Source: an uncultured Oscillibacter sp.
Lineage (GTDB): Bacteria > Bacillota > Clostridia > Oscillospirales > Oscillospiraceae
NCBI GenBank assembly: GCA_910587705.1
Contig: CAJUMX010000011.1
Coordinates: 1-64,000, forward strand
Length of the DNA: 64,000 nucleotides
Reading direction: 5' to 3'
Shown here: positions 1-7,610 of the stretch, in pieces
Layout of the letters: each line of letters opens with the position of its first letter
How positions within the stretch are numbered: position 1 is the stretch's first letter
The notes under the pieces: generated by a model
What the model was told of the DNA's origin: nothing
Seen by the model: only the letters and a program-made list of their open reading frames with translations
Database searches by the model: none
Made by a program: the position numbers and the translations under genes

Positions 1-8
1 AACTTTGT

Positions 9-45
9 GGCCTGTCTGGTAATGAAGACAGACAGGCCTCTTTTC
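9..45 (+). terminator. Intrinsic terminator for a gene left of the window
   Basis: A perfect 10-bp stem (9-18 with 29-38) is followed by a short T-rich tract. It could end a plus-strand transcript entering from the left edge; that gene is not visible. A second perfect hairpin (55-65 with 69-79) follows without a T tract. Confidence 0.5.
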
Positions 46-112
46 GACAGGCTGGGGCCAGATACACCGTATCTGGCCCTTAAATCGCTTAATTTAATGA
101 CATTGGCAAAAG

Positions 113-140
113 AGGCCCCCGCTTTTCTTCGAAAAGCGGG
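113..140 (-). terminator. Probable terminator downstream of thiT
   Basis: A perfect 10-bp stem (118-127 with 131-140) lies 60 bases beyond the thiT stop. Read on the minus strand it is followed by a CCTCTTTTG tract, so it plausibly ends the thiT transcript. Confidence 0.5.
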
Positions 141-202
141 GACCTTCGTTTGTGGTCCGTCCTGTCCGACGCGGGCTCTGGGGAAGGGCGGACACGCGGG
201 TC

Positions 203-862
203 TTACTGCGCAGCCCTGCGGACCCGTTCCAGGGCCTGCTCTACCGCCGGGAGCTTGATCACGACAATCGTAACCGCTGCCTCCGCCAGCAGATAGCTAT
301 AGTTATAAATAATGGGATACAGGCTCCGCAGGGCCTGGGGGAAATTCTCCGGCATATAGTCCATCCAGTAGAGGTAGCCCCCCAGGGAATGAAAGGCCCC
401 CCGGGCCAGCACTGCCACAATATAGCCGATGAGGAGGCTGTTCTTCTTTTCCCGGAACAGCCCTGCCAGCCCCAGTGCGGCAAAGGCCAGCACGTAGTCA
501 CAGCAGACCTGGAACAGCGTCAGGAAGTAGGGCTCCTGCAAAAATTGCAAAATGCCGTAGGCAAAGCCCACCAGCATGCCAGTCTTGACGCCGTACCAGT
601 TGGCCACCAGCACGATAAAGAGCATGCTTAGCAGGGTGACGGACCCGCCGTAGGGCATCTTGAAAACCCGGATGAAGCTGGTCACATAGGCCAGGGCCAC
701 GGCCATGGCGCAATAGGCCAGCTGCCGGGCGGCAAAGCCCTTCTTCTCCCCTCGGTCCGCCAGAAACAGCCCCGCCAGGATGCTGAGCACCAGCAGCAGG
801 GCGCATAGCCCATAACCGGCGGCGGTGAGGCCCCCCTCACCATTGACAAACAGTTGCAGCAT
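203..862 (-). CDS. thiT: Thiamine ECF transporter S component ThiT
   Basis: A 219-residue integral membrane protein with about six hydrophobic helices. It matches the ThiT family, the substrate-binding subunit of energy-coupling-factor transporters that import thiamine using a shared EcfAAT module, which is not encoded in this window. The glycine-rich helix with GFAYGILQFLQEPY (about residues 110-125) and the aromatic C-terminal half are typical. The open frame extends further upstream, but the ATG at 862 is preceded by AAGGAGG at good spacing, and the extension would overlap the leader terminator. The gene stands alone behind a TPP riboswitch, which independently supports thiamine as the substrate. 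Confidence 0.9.
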   Translation of the reverse strand: MLQLFVNGEGGLTAAGYGLCALLLVLSILAGLFLADRGEKKGFAARQLAYCAMAVALAYVTSFIRVFKMPYGGSVTLLSMLFIVLVANWYGVKTGMLVGFAYGILQFLQEPYFLTLFQVCCDYVLAFAALGLAGLFREKKNSLLIGYIVAVLARGAFHSLGGYLYWMDYMPENFPQALRSLYPIIYNYSYLLAEAAVTIVVIKLPAVEQALERVRRAAQ

Positions 863-906
863 GGAATTTGTTCCTCCTTGTTCCGACCGCGAAACTGACG
901 GCAATC

Positions 907-940
907 CAAAACAGCCCTCCCGAAACCGGGAGGGCTGTTC
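907..940 (-). terminator. Riboswitch-controlled terminator of thiT
   Basis: A 12-bp GC-rich stem (911-922 with 927-938), followed on the minus strand by TTTT, sits between the TPP aptamer and thiT. It is the expected expression platform: ligand-bound aptamer should favour this hairpin and stop transcription. Confidence 0.8.
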
Positions 941-969
941 CTCATGCGGAAAAAAGCATGTCGGTTCAT

Positions 970-1056
970 GACGGCTCCCTACGTTGGCATTACCCAAATC
1001 AGGTTATGGGTCGAAGCGTTCGCTTCCTCTCAGCCCGCTCCTGCGAGCTCCCCAGT
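970..1056 (-). promoter_or_regulatory. TPP (THI-box) riboswitch
   Basis: Read on the minus strand, the leader shows the conserved GGGCTGAGAGG element, then ACCCATAACCTGATTTGGG, then AATGCCAACGTAGGGAG. These are the two arms of the thiamine pyrophosphate aptamer. It precedes thiT and a terminator hairpin, so high TPP should reduce thiamine import. Confidence 0.95.
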
Positions 1057-1082
1057 TCACGATCTATGTAATTTGTGCCCTC

Positions 1083-1111
1083 ATTATAGCATGGTCCAGG
1101 GCCCGGCGCAA
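1083..1111 (-). promoter_or_regulatory. Promoter of the thiT riboswitch transcript
   Basis: Minus-strand -35 TTGCGC (1106-1111) and consensus -10 TATAAT (1083-1088) are separated by exactly 17 bases, about 25 bases ahead of the TPP aptamer. Confidence 0.75.
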
Positions 1112-1152
1112 GGTTTTTTTCTCCCCTGGGGCGGAAAAAATAAAATTGGCGG

Positions 1153-1181
1153 TTGCGAAATCCCTTCGGCTTTGGTATCTT
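1153..1181 (+). promoter_or_regulatory. Candidate promoter of the MoxR/VWA operon
   Basis: TTGCGA (1153-1158) and TATCTT (1176-1181) with 17-base spacing lie 50 bases upstream of the MoxR start. The match to consensus is moderate. Confidence 0.45.
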
Positions 1182-1230
1182 AGAAGCTGGATTCCTTCCT
1201 CAAGTACAATAAAACGGCAAGGGTGAGCTT

Positions 1231-2040
1231 ATGAAAGAACTGTTTTCAGGAACCAACCAATACGTGGCCTCCGGCGAGCTGATGGCGGCGGTGAACATCG
1301 CCGTGACGCTGGAAAAGCCGCTTCTCATCAAGGGAGAACCGGGCACCGGCAAAACCATGCTGGCCCAGGCCGTGTCACAGGCCCTGGGGAAAGAGCTGAT
1401 CATCTGGAACGTAAAATCCACCACCAAGGCCCAGGACGGTCTGTATGTCTACGATGTGGTTCAGCGGCTCTACGACAGCCAGTTCGGCACCCACGGCGTA
1501 GACGACGTGGCCCACTATATCAAGCTGGGTAAGCTGGGGGAGGCGTTCTCCTCCGAAGAGCAGGTGGTGCTGCTGATCGATGAGATCGACAAGGCGGACC
1601 TGGAGTTCCCCAACGACCTGCTGTGGGAGCTGGACCAGATGGAGTTCTACATCCCAGAGACCCGGGAGACCGTCCGGGCGAAGAGGCGGCCCATTGTCAT
1701 CATCACCTCCAACGCGGAGAAGGAGCTGCCTGATGCCTTCCTCCGCCGGTGCATTTTCCACTATATTGACTTCCCGGACCAAGAACAGATGGAGCGCATC
1801 CTCCGTGTCCACTTCGACCATCTGGAGGAGGACCTGCTCCGTCAGGCCATGGCTGCTTTCTACTGGCTCCGGGAGCTTCGGGGCATTGACAAGAAGCCCA
1901 GCACCTCGGAGCTGGTGGATTGGCTTCGGGCCCTCATCGCCGGAGGCGTGGACCCTGCCCGAATTCCCAAGGACCTCCCCTTCGCCGGGGTCCTGCTGAA
2001 AAAGGACAAGGACCTGCGGACCCTTCGGGGCGCCCGGTGA
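1231..2040 (+). CDS. MoxR-family AAA+ ATPase
   Basis: A 269-residue ATPase. Walker A GEPGTGKT lies at about residues 36-43, Walker B LLIDEID at about 112-118, followed by sensor and arginine-finger regions typical of the MoxR/CoxD branch. Such proteins act as chaperone-like remodellers and are nearly always paired with a von Willebrand factor A protein. That is the case here: the VWA gene starts 4 bases after this stop. The start has only a modest AAGGGTGAG ribosome site. The client complex is unknown; no oxidoreductase or metal-insertion target lies next to the pair. Confidence 0.85.
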   Translation: MKELFSGTNQYVASGELMAAVNIAVTLEKPLLIKGEPGTGKTMLAQAVSQALGKELIIWNVKSTTKAQDGLYVYDVVQRLYDSQFGTHGVDDVAHYIKLGKLGEAFSSEEQVVLLIDEIDKADLEFPNDLLWELDQMEFYIPETRETVRAKRRPIVIITSNAEKELPDAFLRRCIFHYIDFPDQEQMERILRVHFDHLEEDLLRQAMAAFYWLRELRGIDKKPSTSELVDWLRALIAGGVDPARIPKDLPFAGVLLKKDKDLRTLRGAR

Positions 2041-2044
2041 GGCC

Positions 2045-3241
2045 ATGTTCATTGCCTTTTTCTACCTCCTCCGGAGCCGGGGGCTGGATGTGACGCCGGA
2101 CGAGTGGATGACGCTGCTGGAGGGACTGTCCCGGGGACTGCACCAGTCCTCTCTGACGGGGTTTTACCGGCTTTGCCGGGCGGTGCTGGTGAAGAGCGAG
2201 GCGGACTTCGACCGCTTCGACCAGGCCTTCCTGGAGTTCTTCCGGGATGTTCCCTGGAACGGCGAGCTCCCAGAGGAGCTTCTCAACTGGCTGGACTGCC
2301 CGTCAGAGGACCTGGGCCGGACTTTGGAGGAGCTGAAGCGGGCCGGGTTCTCGGACGAGAACGCGGAGGAGCTTCTGCGGCTTTTAGAGGAGCGCCTGAA
2401 AGAACAGACCAAGGAGCACAACGGCGGCAGCTACTGGGTGGGCACCCAGGGCCGCTCTCCCTTCGGCAACAGCGGCTGGCATCCCGGCGGCCTCCGCATC
2501 GGCGGACAGGGCCGCCACCGCACCGCCATGATGGTGGCGGGGGAGAGGCGGTTCCGGGACTTTCGAAAGGACAACACCCTAGACACCCGTCAGTTCCAGA
2601 CCGCCTTCCGCCTGCTGCGGCAGCTCTCCAGCCAGGCGGACCTGCGGGAGGAGGTTCTGGATATGGACGGCACCATCCGAGACACCTGCGACAACGGCGG
2701 GCTTTTGAAAATACGAAAGACCCACCCCCGGAAAAACGCCGTCAAGGTCCTGCTTCTGATGGACTCCGGCGGATCCATGGAGTATTACGCCGGGCTCTGC
2801 TCCCGGCTGTTTCAGGCCGCCCAGAAATCCAACCACTTCAAGGAGCTCCACACCTACTATTTCCACAATTGCGTCTACTCGGAGCTTTACACCGGCCCCG
2901 CCCTCCGCTATCAGGAGGAGGTACCCACGGAGTGGGTCCTCTCCAATTTCGACAGCGGCTGCAAGGTCCTGGTGGTGGGCGACGCCGCCATGAGCCCTTA
3001 CGAGCTGCGGGAGAGGCACTACGACTGGGGAAAGCGGACCTATGGCCCCTCCGGCCTGGAGTGGCTGGAGCGGATGAAGCGGCAGTACCCCTATCTGGTC
3101 TGGCTGAATCCGGAGCCTATGCCGGAGCGGCCGGACTACTGGGGCCAAACCCACTGGCAGCTGGGGCACATGTTCCCCATGTACGACCTCACCGCCCAAG
3201 GGCTGGAGCAGGCCATGAAGCGGCTGATGAGCCGGAAATAG
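2045..3241 (+). CDS. VWA (CoxE-like) domain protein, MoxR partner
   Basis: A 398-residue soluble protein whose C-terminal half is a von Willebrand factor A fold of the CoxE type. The metal-site motif reads DSGGSM (about residues 239-244) where classical VWA domains have DxSxS. From memory related CoxE-like proteins also carry GG here, so this may be a family trait rather than a loss. The N-terminal half is helical and charged. It forms a two-gene operon with the MoxR ATPase and is followed at once by a strong terminator, so the pair is a self-contained unit. Its substrate cannot be read from the sequence. Confidence 0.8.
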   Translation: MFIAFFYLLRSRGLDVTPDEWMTLLEGLSRGLHQSSLTGFYRLCRAVLVKSEADFDRFDQAFLEFFRDVPWNGELPEELLNWLDCPSEDLGRTLEELKRAGFSDENAEELLRLLEERLKEQTKEHNGGSYWVGTQGRSPFGNSGWHPGGLRIGGQGRHRTAMMVAGERRFRDFRKDNTLDTRQFQTAFRLLRQLSSQADLREEVLDMDGTIRDTCDNGGLLKIRKTHPRKNAVKVLLLMDSGGSMEYYAGLCSRLFQAAQKSNHFKELHTYYFHNCVYSELYTGPALRYQEEVPTEWVLSNFDSGCKVLVVGDAAMSPYELRERHYDWGKRTYGPSGLEWLERMKRQYPYLVWLNPEPMPERPDYWGQTHWQLGHMFPMYDLTAQGLEQAMKRLMSRK

Positions 3242-3245
3242 CAAG

Positions 3246-3280
3246 CGCGGAGACCGCCTTTCAGCGGCCTCCGCGTTTTT
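3246..3280 (+). terminator. Intrinsic terminator of the MoxR/VWA operon
   Basis: GC-rich stem (3246-3257 with 3264-3275, one mismatch) followed by TTTTT, 5 bases after the VWA stop. Confidence 0.9.
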
Positions 3281-3302
3281 GTCTCTATGGGTGGAATGCC
3301 CC

Positions 3303-6300
3303 TCACCGGAGCAGCTGGCGCACATCGTCCTTTCCCCGCTTGCCATGGGTGCGCAGGGCCTGCGAGGAGGGCCGGGAGATGGACCGGCGAGCGTCCTCCA
3401 ACAGGGTGCCCGCCTCCGATTCATCCCGGACGAGCCCGCCGCCCAAATACTGCTGGACCCCCAAAAGGCCGTTCCAGCTCCGCTCCAGCCGGTGATACAG
3501 CACGTGATAGGCGTTTTGAATCTGGGCCACCCAGCGACGGTCCCGCTCTACCAGGGCCTGGGCAGCCTTGACGGCCTCCTTGGTGTTCACGCTAAGCCGG
3601 TCCAGACCCAGAGCCCGGGCGGACAGGCGGAATTGGGGCAGCGTCACGGTTTCCGCCCCCATTTGGAGGGGAACTCCGGAGCGGGTCCAAAGCCGGGCCC
3701 GGCCGATGTCCGCCCCGTCGGCAATCCGGACCTTTCCGCAGCCGCCGAACAGACAGGCCCCGATATCCGCCCCGGGGTCGCCGCCCAGGGCCTTTTGAAT
3801 CCGGGCCAGGCCGGAAATGAGAATGTCGCCACAGGGTCCCTGGGCCCCCGCGCCGATGGCAGCGGCATGGCCGATGGCCTGGGCAGTGACCAGGCCTCCC
3901 TGGATGATGATGTCGCCCACGGCGGCCCCCAGGGCTCCGCCGATACCCGCACCGCCGCCGGACTCCCCCGTGGCGTGGATTACGCCGCCCAGGATATCCA
4001 CAGGGCCCATGGCCCCTCGCTTTCCCGCGCCGATGCCCGCGCCGCCGCCGGTGCCCACGGCGGTGACCAGACCGCCCCGAATCCGGACCCGGCTGGTTCG
4101 CTCCCGACCTCCGCCGCTGTCCCGGCCGATGCCCGCGCCGCCCGCGCCGCCGGAGGCGGACAGGCTGCCGGCGGGATTCCGGCTATTCTCCCGGGCCTCC
4201 GGGCAGTCCACCAGCAGGGAGGTGCCGTCCCCCAGGGAGATGCCTGCCCAGCCCGCGCCGCTTTCAAAGTGATTCTCCGTACCGCTCCGCAGCAGCAGCG
4301 TTACGTCGTTCTCCCGCCCCAGGTCAAAGGCGCCTCCCTCGGATACCCGGCAGACCACGCCGCCCAGGGTTAAATCCATTTTTCCGATGCCGTCGGCCAG
4401 AACCAGCCGCCCACTGAAGGGCTTTTGGTTGGCGTCGGTTCCCGTGCCGCCGGTGACCGCTGTGACCTGATTGGTCAGGATGCGCAGGGTGTGCGTCTCC
4501 TCCTCATAAATCCAGTCCTTCCCCGGCTCCCCGCCGGTGACGGTGAAGGGATTCGGATACAAGACGGTCTCCTCAAAGGCACCGGCGTTTTCGTTCCAGC
4601 GCAGATAGGCGTAGCGGGTCTTGGGCCGCTGGGCCTCGTCTCTCCCCCGGATGATAACCGTGTGAATCGGGGAGCCCCGCTCTCCCTTCTCCAGCCAAAG
4701 CCGGGCAGGTTCGCCGTTGAGCAGCATGGTTCTGCCATGCTTTCCGTCCACCGTCAGGGAGGTGACGGCGCTCCAGCCCGGCAGCAGGGTCCGCCACACG
4801 ACGTCGAAGGGGGCCATGGGCTTCCCGGCCCCGTTGGTGATGGCAGCAGCCCGGGCCGCCAGCAGCACCGGCCCGTCGATGACCACAGGCACAGACAAGA
4901 TTCCGTAATCTCCGCCTTCCTCCCCCGCTTCTACCAGTACCACACCGCCGGTCAGGCGCAGAACGCTGTCCTCGCCGCCCTGGAGCAAGCCAATCCGCAC
5001 CGGCCCGCCGCCACTCAGGGTCAAGGACGCGCCGGGACGCAGATGGACCTCCCCCAGCACGGTTTCTCCAGGGCTGGATACCTGCACTGCGGCGCCCTCA
5101 ACGTTCAGCATTGGAATCCGGGCTTCTCGGAACGTCACCGTCCCGGAGCCGGTTAGTAGGAGACGCCTCTCCCCCTGCCCAATCCCCTGGACGGTTGTAT
5201 CCGCCTCTCCGCGAATGGTCAGCATCCCGGTGGGCTCTCCGCCGGACACGCCGGAGAGGTCCCGGCCCGTCACCTTCACATCCCCAAAGTCCAGGGTGGC
5301 GGCCTGGGGAGACGCGCCCTCTGCCGTTGTCAGCTCCGGGCTCTCCCCGGCGGCAGTCTCCAGGGCGGCTTCCGAACCGGCCTCGGAGCTCTGAACCGCC
5401 GCCAGCAGTCCCATCATCAGCTCCAGCTCCATGCCCTCCATCCCCGCCAGGAGGGACAGCATCGTCACCCCGGACAAAAGCTCCGTCAAATCCCCGCCAG
5501 ACAGCAGCAGCTCTGTCAGGAAGTTCTCCATCCCCGGGGCCACGCCTCCCAGGAACTGGGCCTCCAAATCCGAAAGGCTGGTAAACGTGCCATTTGTCAG
5601 CAGCTCCACCGCGCGGTCCGGCGAAACCCCTTGGGACACCTTCTCTAAAAGCTGCCGCAGTCCCTCCAGGGCGTCCTTTAAATCCACGGCCTTCCCGGCA
5701 GAGCCCCCGGCGATGACGCTTCCCAGGTACAGCGCAGCCAAATAGCCAGCGGCGTCGTTGTCCTCCAGGGACGCTTTGGAGAGGGCCGCCAGAATCTCCG
5801 AGATGCCGGCGGTCTTGTCCAGCCCCAGAAGATTCAGCAGCCGCTCCGGCGTCATGCCCGTGCGGGTCATGCCCTTCAACAGCCAATTGGGAAGCTTCTG
5901 TACCCCTTCCTGACCCTCGTTTTCCACGGCGTCCTCCGGCGGAAGCTCCGCTCCGTCCTCAATTTCCTCCTCCCCGTCCAGAAACAGCTGCGTTCCTCCG
6001 GCAAAGGCCCCGCCGGTCATGCGGTCGATCTCCTCCGCCAGGCGCTCCAGCTCCGCCTGGAGGGCGGTCCGGTCTCCTCCCCCGGCGGCCTGCCGCACCA
6101 ACTCCTCCATGCGGTCCAGGCTGTCCTGAACCTCCGCCAGCACGGCCTCTCCCACCTGGAGGGTCCGGTGGCTCTCCCGGGTGTGATTTTCCGCCTGGCC
6201 GATTTTGGTCATAAGCCATTGGAGCGTTTTGGAGACGGTGGTCCCCGGCGTTTTGTTCACCGGGCGGCTCTCCCCAGCCGCAGCTGTTTTCTCCATTCGC

Positions 6301-6362
6301 TCCGCCGCCTGATACCGGGGCCCCGTAACGCTCCGCTCCCTGCGGATTGTCAGTTCACCCAT
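3303..6362 (-). CDS. Giant flagellin-like protein with a solenoid-like insert
   Basis: A 1019-residue protein. Residues about 45-120 read like the flagellin N-terminal D0/D1 helices (the stretch with LQVGEAVLAEVQDSLDRM, then EIDRM). The last 100 residues read like the flagellin C-terminal helices, starting ALGLDRLSV and ending in the typical LLR. Between them is a very large insert. About residues 120-400 are helical, followed by beta-rich sequence and a Gly-rich block with AGIG-type motifs near 742, 775, 805, 837 and 867, a period of about 32 residues. There is no signal peptide, as expected if exported by a flagellar-type system. No other flagellar gene is in the window. The N-terminal D0 portion is shorter and more divergent than in polymerising flagellins, so whether it assembles is open. 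Start: ATG after AAAGGGGG. Confidence 0.7.
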   Translation of the reverse strand: MGELTIRRERSVTGPRYQAAERMEKTAAAGESRPVNKTPGTTVSKTLQWLMTKIGQAENHTRESHRTLQVGEAVLAEVQDSLDRMEELVRQAAGGGDRTALQAELERLAEEIDRMTGGAFAGGTQLFLDGEEEIEDGAELPPEDAVENEGQEGVQKLPNWLLKGMTRTGMTPERLLNLLGLDKTAGISEILAALSKASLEDNDAAGYLAALYLGSVIAGGSAGKAVDLKDALEGLRQLLEKVSQGVSPDRAVELLTNGTFTSLSDLEAQFLGGVAPGMENFLTELLLSGGDLTELLSGVTMLSLLAGMEGMELELMMGLLAAVQSSEAGSEAALETAAGESPELTTAEGASPQAATLDFGDVKVTGRDLSGVSGGEPTGMLTIRGEADTTVQGIGQGERRLLLTGSGTVTFREARIPMLNVEGAAVQVSSPGETVLGEVHLRPGASLTLSGGGPVRIGLLQGGEDSVLRLTGGVVLVEAGEEGGDYGILSVPVVIDGPVLLAARAAAITNGAGKPMAPFDVVWRTLLPGWSAVTSLTVDGKHGRTMLLNGEPARLWLEKGERGSPIHTVIIRGRDEAQRPKTRYAYLRWNENAGAFEETVLYPNPFTVTGGEPGKDWIYEEETHTLRILTNQVTAVTGGTGTDANQKPFSGRLVLADGIGKMDLTLGGVVCRVSEGGAFDLGRENDVTLLLRSGTENHFESGAGWAGISLGDGTSLLVDCPEARENSRNPAGSLSASGGAGGAGIGRDSGGGRERTSRVRIRGGLVTAVGTGGGAGIGAGKRGAMGPVDILGGVIHATGESGGGAGIGGALGAAVGDIIIQGGLVTAQAIGHAAAIGAGAQGPCGDILISGLARIQKALGGDPGADIGACLFGGCGKVRIADGADIGRARLWTRSGVPLQMGAETVTLPQFRLSARALGLDRLSVNTKEAVKAAQALVERDRRWVAQIQNAYHVLYHRLERSWNGLLGVQQYLGGGLVRDESEAGTLLEDARRSISRPSSQALRTHGKRGKDDVRQLLR

Positions 6363-6422
6363 GCAGACGCCCCCTTTCCTGCGTTGATTTGAAACGCGGC
6401 TTCTCCCGCGCCACTTCTATAT

Positions 6423-6451
6423 ATTATAATATCGGCAGACCGGCGGGAAAG
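6423..6451 (-). promoter_or_regulatory. Promoter region of the flagellin-like gene
   Basis: On the minus strand GCCGATAT (6429-6436) overlaps a TATAAT box (6423-6428), about 60 bases ahead of the start. GCCGATAT is the -10 element used by the flagellar sigma factor (sigma-28/SigD), but no TAAA sits at the proper distance and the sigma-A -35 is also poor. Confidence 0.4.
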
Positions 6452-6472
6452 ATAAGGAAGCTCCACGGCGGC

Positions 6473-6503
6473 AAAAAAGGGGAAAGCGCAAATCGCTTTC
6501 CCC
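6473..6503 (-). terminator. Intrinsic terminator of the mnmA-tcdA operon
   Basis: Perfect 10-bp stem (6479-6488 with 6494-6503) followed on the minus strand by TTTTTT, 14 bases past the tcdA stop. Confidence 0.9.
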
Positions 6504-6516
6504 TCTTCCAGTAACG

Positions 6517-7257
6517 TTATGCCTCTTCTCCCAGGGCCAGGTCTTTGACAACCTCCCCCGCCAAAAGCAGTCCCGCCACCGCAGGAACGAAGGCAACGCT
6601 CCCCGGCACCTGCCGCCGGGCCTCCCCCTCCAGGGACTGCTGATACAGCTCCCCCTCCGGGTTCCGGGGCGGCTCCTGGGAGTAAACCACCTTCAATTTC
6701 CGGATGCCCCGGCGTTTTAGCTCCTTCCGCATCACCCGGGCCAGGGGGCAGACAGAGGTCTCGTAGATGTCCGCCACCCGGAAGGCGGTGGGGTCCAGCT
6801 TGTTCCCAGCCCCCATGCAGCTGATGACCCTTGTTCCCGCCGCCAGAGCCGCCTGAATCAAAAGCAGCTTTCCGGTGACCGTGTCGATGGCGTCCACCAC
6901 GTAGTCATATTGGGAAAAATCGAATACTCCGGCAGTGTCTGGGCCGAAGAACTGCTTCCAGGCATAAACCACAGCCTCGGGGTTGATCTCCAGCACCCGC
7001 TCCCGGGCGGCGTCGGCCTTGTATTGGCCCAAGGTCCGGCGGGTGGCTAAAATCTGGCGGTTCAGGTTCGTCAGGCTCACGCGGTCGCTGTCAATGAGGT
7101 CCAGCGTCCCCACGCCGCTGCGGACCAGGGCCTCCACCGTATAGCCGCCCACGCCGCCCAGGCCGAACACCGCCACCCGGGACCGGGCCAGGCGTTCTAT
7201 GCCCTCCCGCCCCAGCAGCAGCTCCGTTCTTGAAAATTGATCCAGCATCCCCCTCAC
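6517..7257 (-). CDS. tcdA: tRNA threonylcarbamoyladenosine dehydratase TcdA
   Basis: A 246-residue member of the E1/ThiF superfamily, matching TcdA (CsdL), which uses ATP to cyclise t6A37 to ct6A in tRNAs reading ANN codons. The nucleotide-binding GLGGVGGYTVEALVRSGVG lies at about residues 33-51, followed by LIDSDRVSLTNLNRQ. The catalytic-type Cys sits in ISCMGAGNKLDP. The start codon overlaps the stop of the upstream Cys-rich gene (ATGA); an in-frame ATG three codons later is an alternative. It is the last gene of a tRNA-modification operon with mnmA. Confidence 0.88.
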   Translation of the reverse strand: MRGMLDQFSRTELLLGREGIERLARSRVAVFGLGGVGGYTVEALVRSGVGTLDLIDSDRVSLTNLNRQILATRRTLGQYKADAARERVLEINPEAVVYAWKQFFGPDTAGVFDFSQYDYVVDAIDTVTGKLLLIQAALAAGTRVISCMGAGNKLDPTAFRVADIYETSVCPLARVMRKELKRRGIRKLKVVYSQEPPRNPEGELYQQSLEGEARRQVPGSVAFVPAVAGLLLAGEVVKDLALGEEA

Positions 7258-7610
7258 TCCTCAATTCCCTGAATCTCGATCTGTTCCAGGATGTCCTGCC
7301 CGTGCCCGGTTAGCGCCATGCTGCCGTGGAGGGGATAGTTCCGGTAGGCAGCGTAGTCAAAGTTCTCCAGAGGGATGTCGTAATCCAAGCGAAGCAGACC
7401 CTTTCCCATCAACCCCAGAATAACGGCGGCATACTCCTCCCGGGGCCGCGCCCGGTCCTCCAGGTATACCGGCTCTTTCCTATCATAGGCCGCAGCCACT
7501 GGGAGAAAGGGCGTCTCCCCCAAGCGGCGCAGAAAGGCCAGCTCCGCCGCTGTCAGCAGCAGTGCCTGCCCACAGCCGCCGCAGCCGCCTCCACAGTTCT
7601 CACAGCTCAT
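7254..7610 (-). CDS. Small Cys-rich protein between mnmA and tcdA
   Basis: A 118-residue soluble protein that starts MSCENCGGGCGGCG, four cysteines in a Gly-rich cluster that could bind a metal or an iron-sulfur centre. The rest is a compact fold with winged-helix-like composition (ALLLTAAELAFLRRLGETPF, then a C-terminal helix). The longer open frame is rejected because this ATG has AAGGAGG at good spacing. It overlaps the mnmA stop by 11 bases and the tcdA start by 4, so the three genes are translationally coupled. I do not recognise the family. A link to tRNA thiolation or t6A cyclisation is suggested only by position. Confidence 0.75.
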   Translation of the reverse strand: MSCENCGGGCGGCGQALLLTAAELAFLRRLGETPFLPVAAAYDRKEPVYLEDRARPREEYAAVILGLMGKGLLRLDYDIPLENFDYAAYRNYPLHGSMALTGHGQDILEQIEIQGIEE

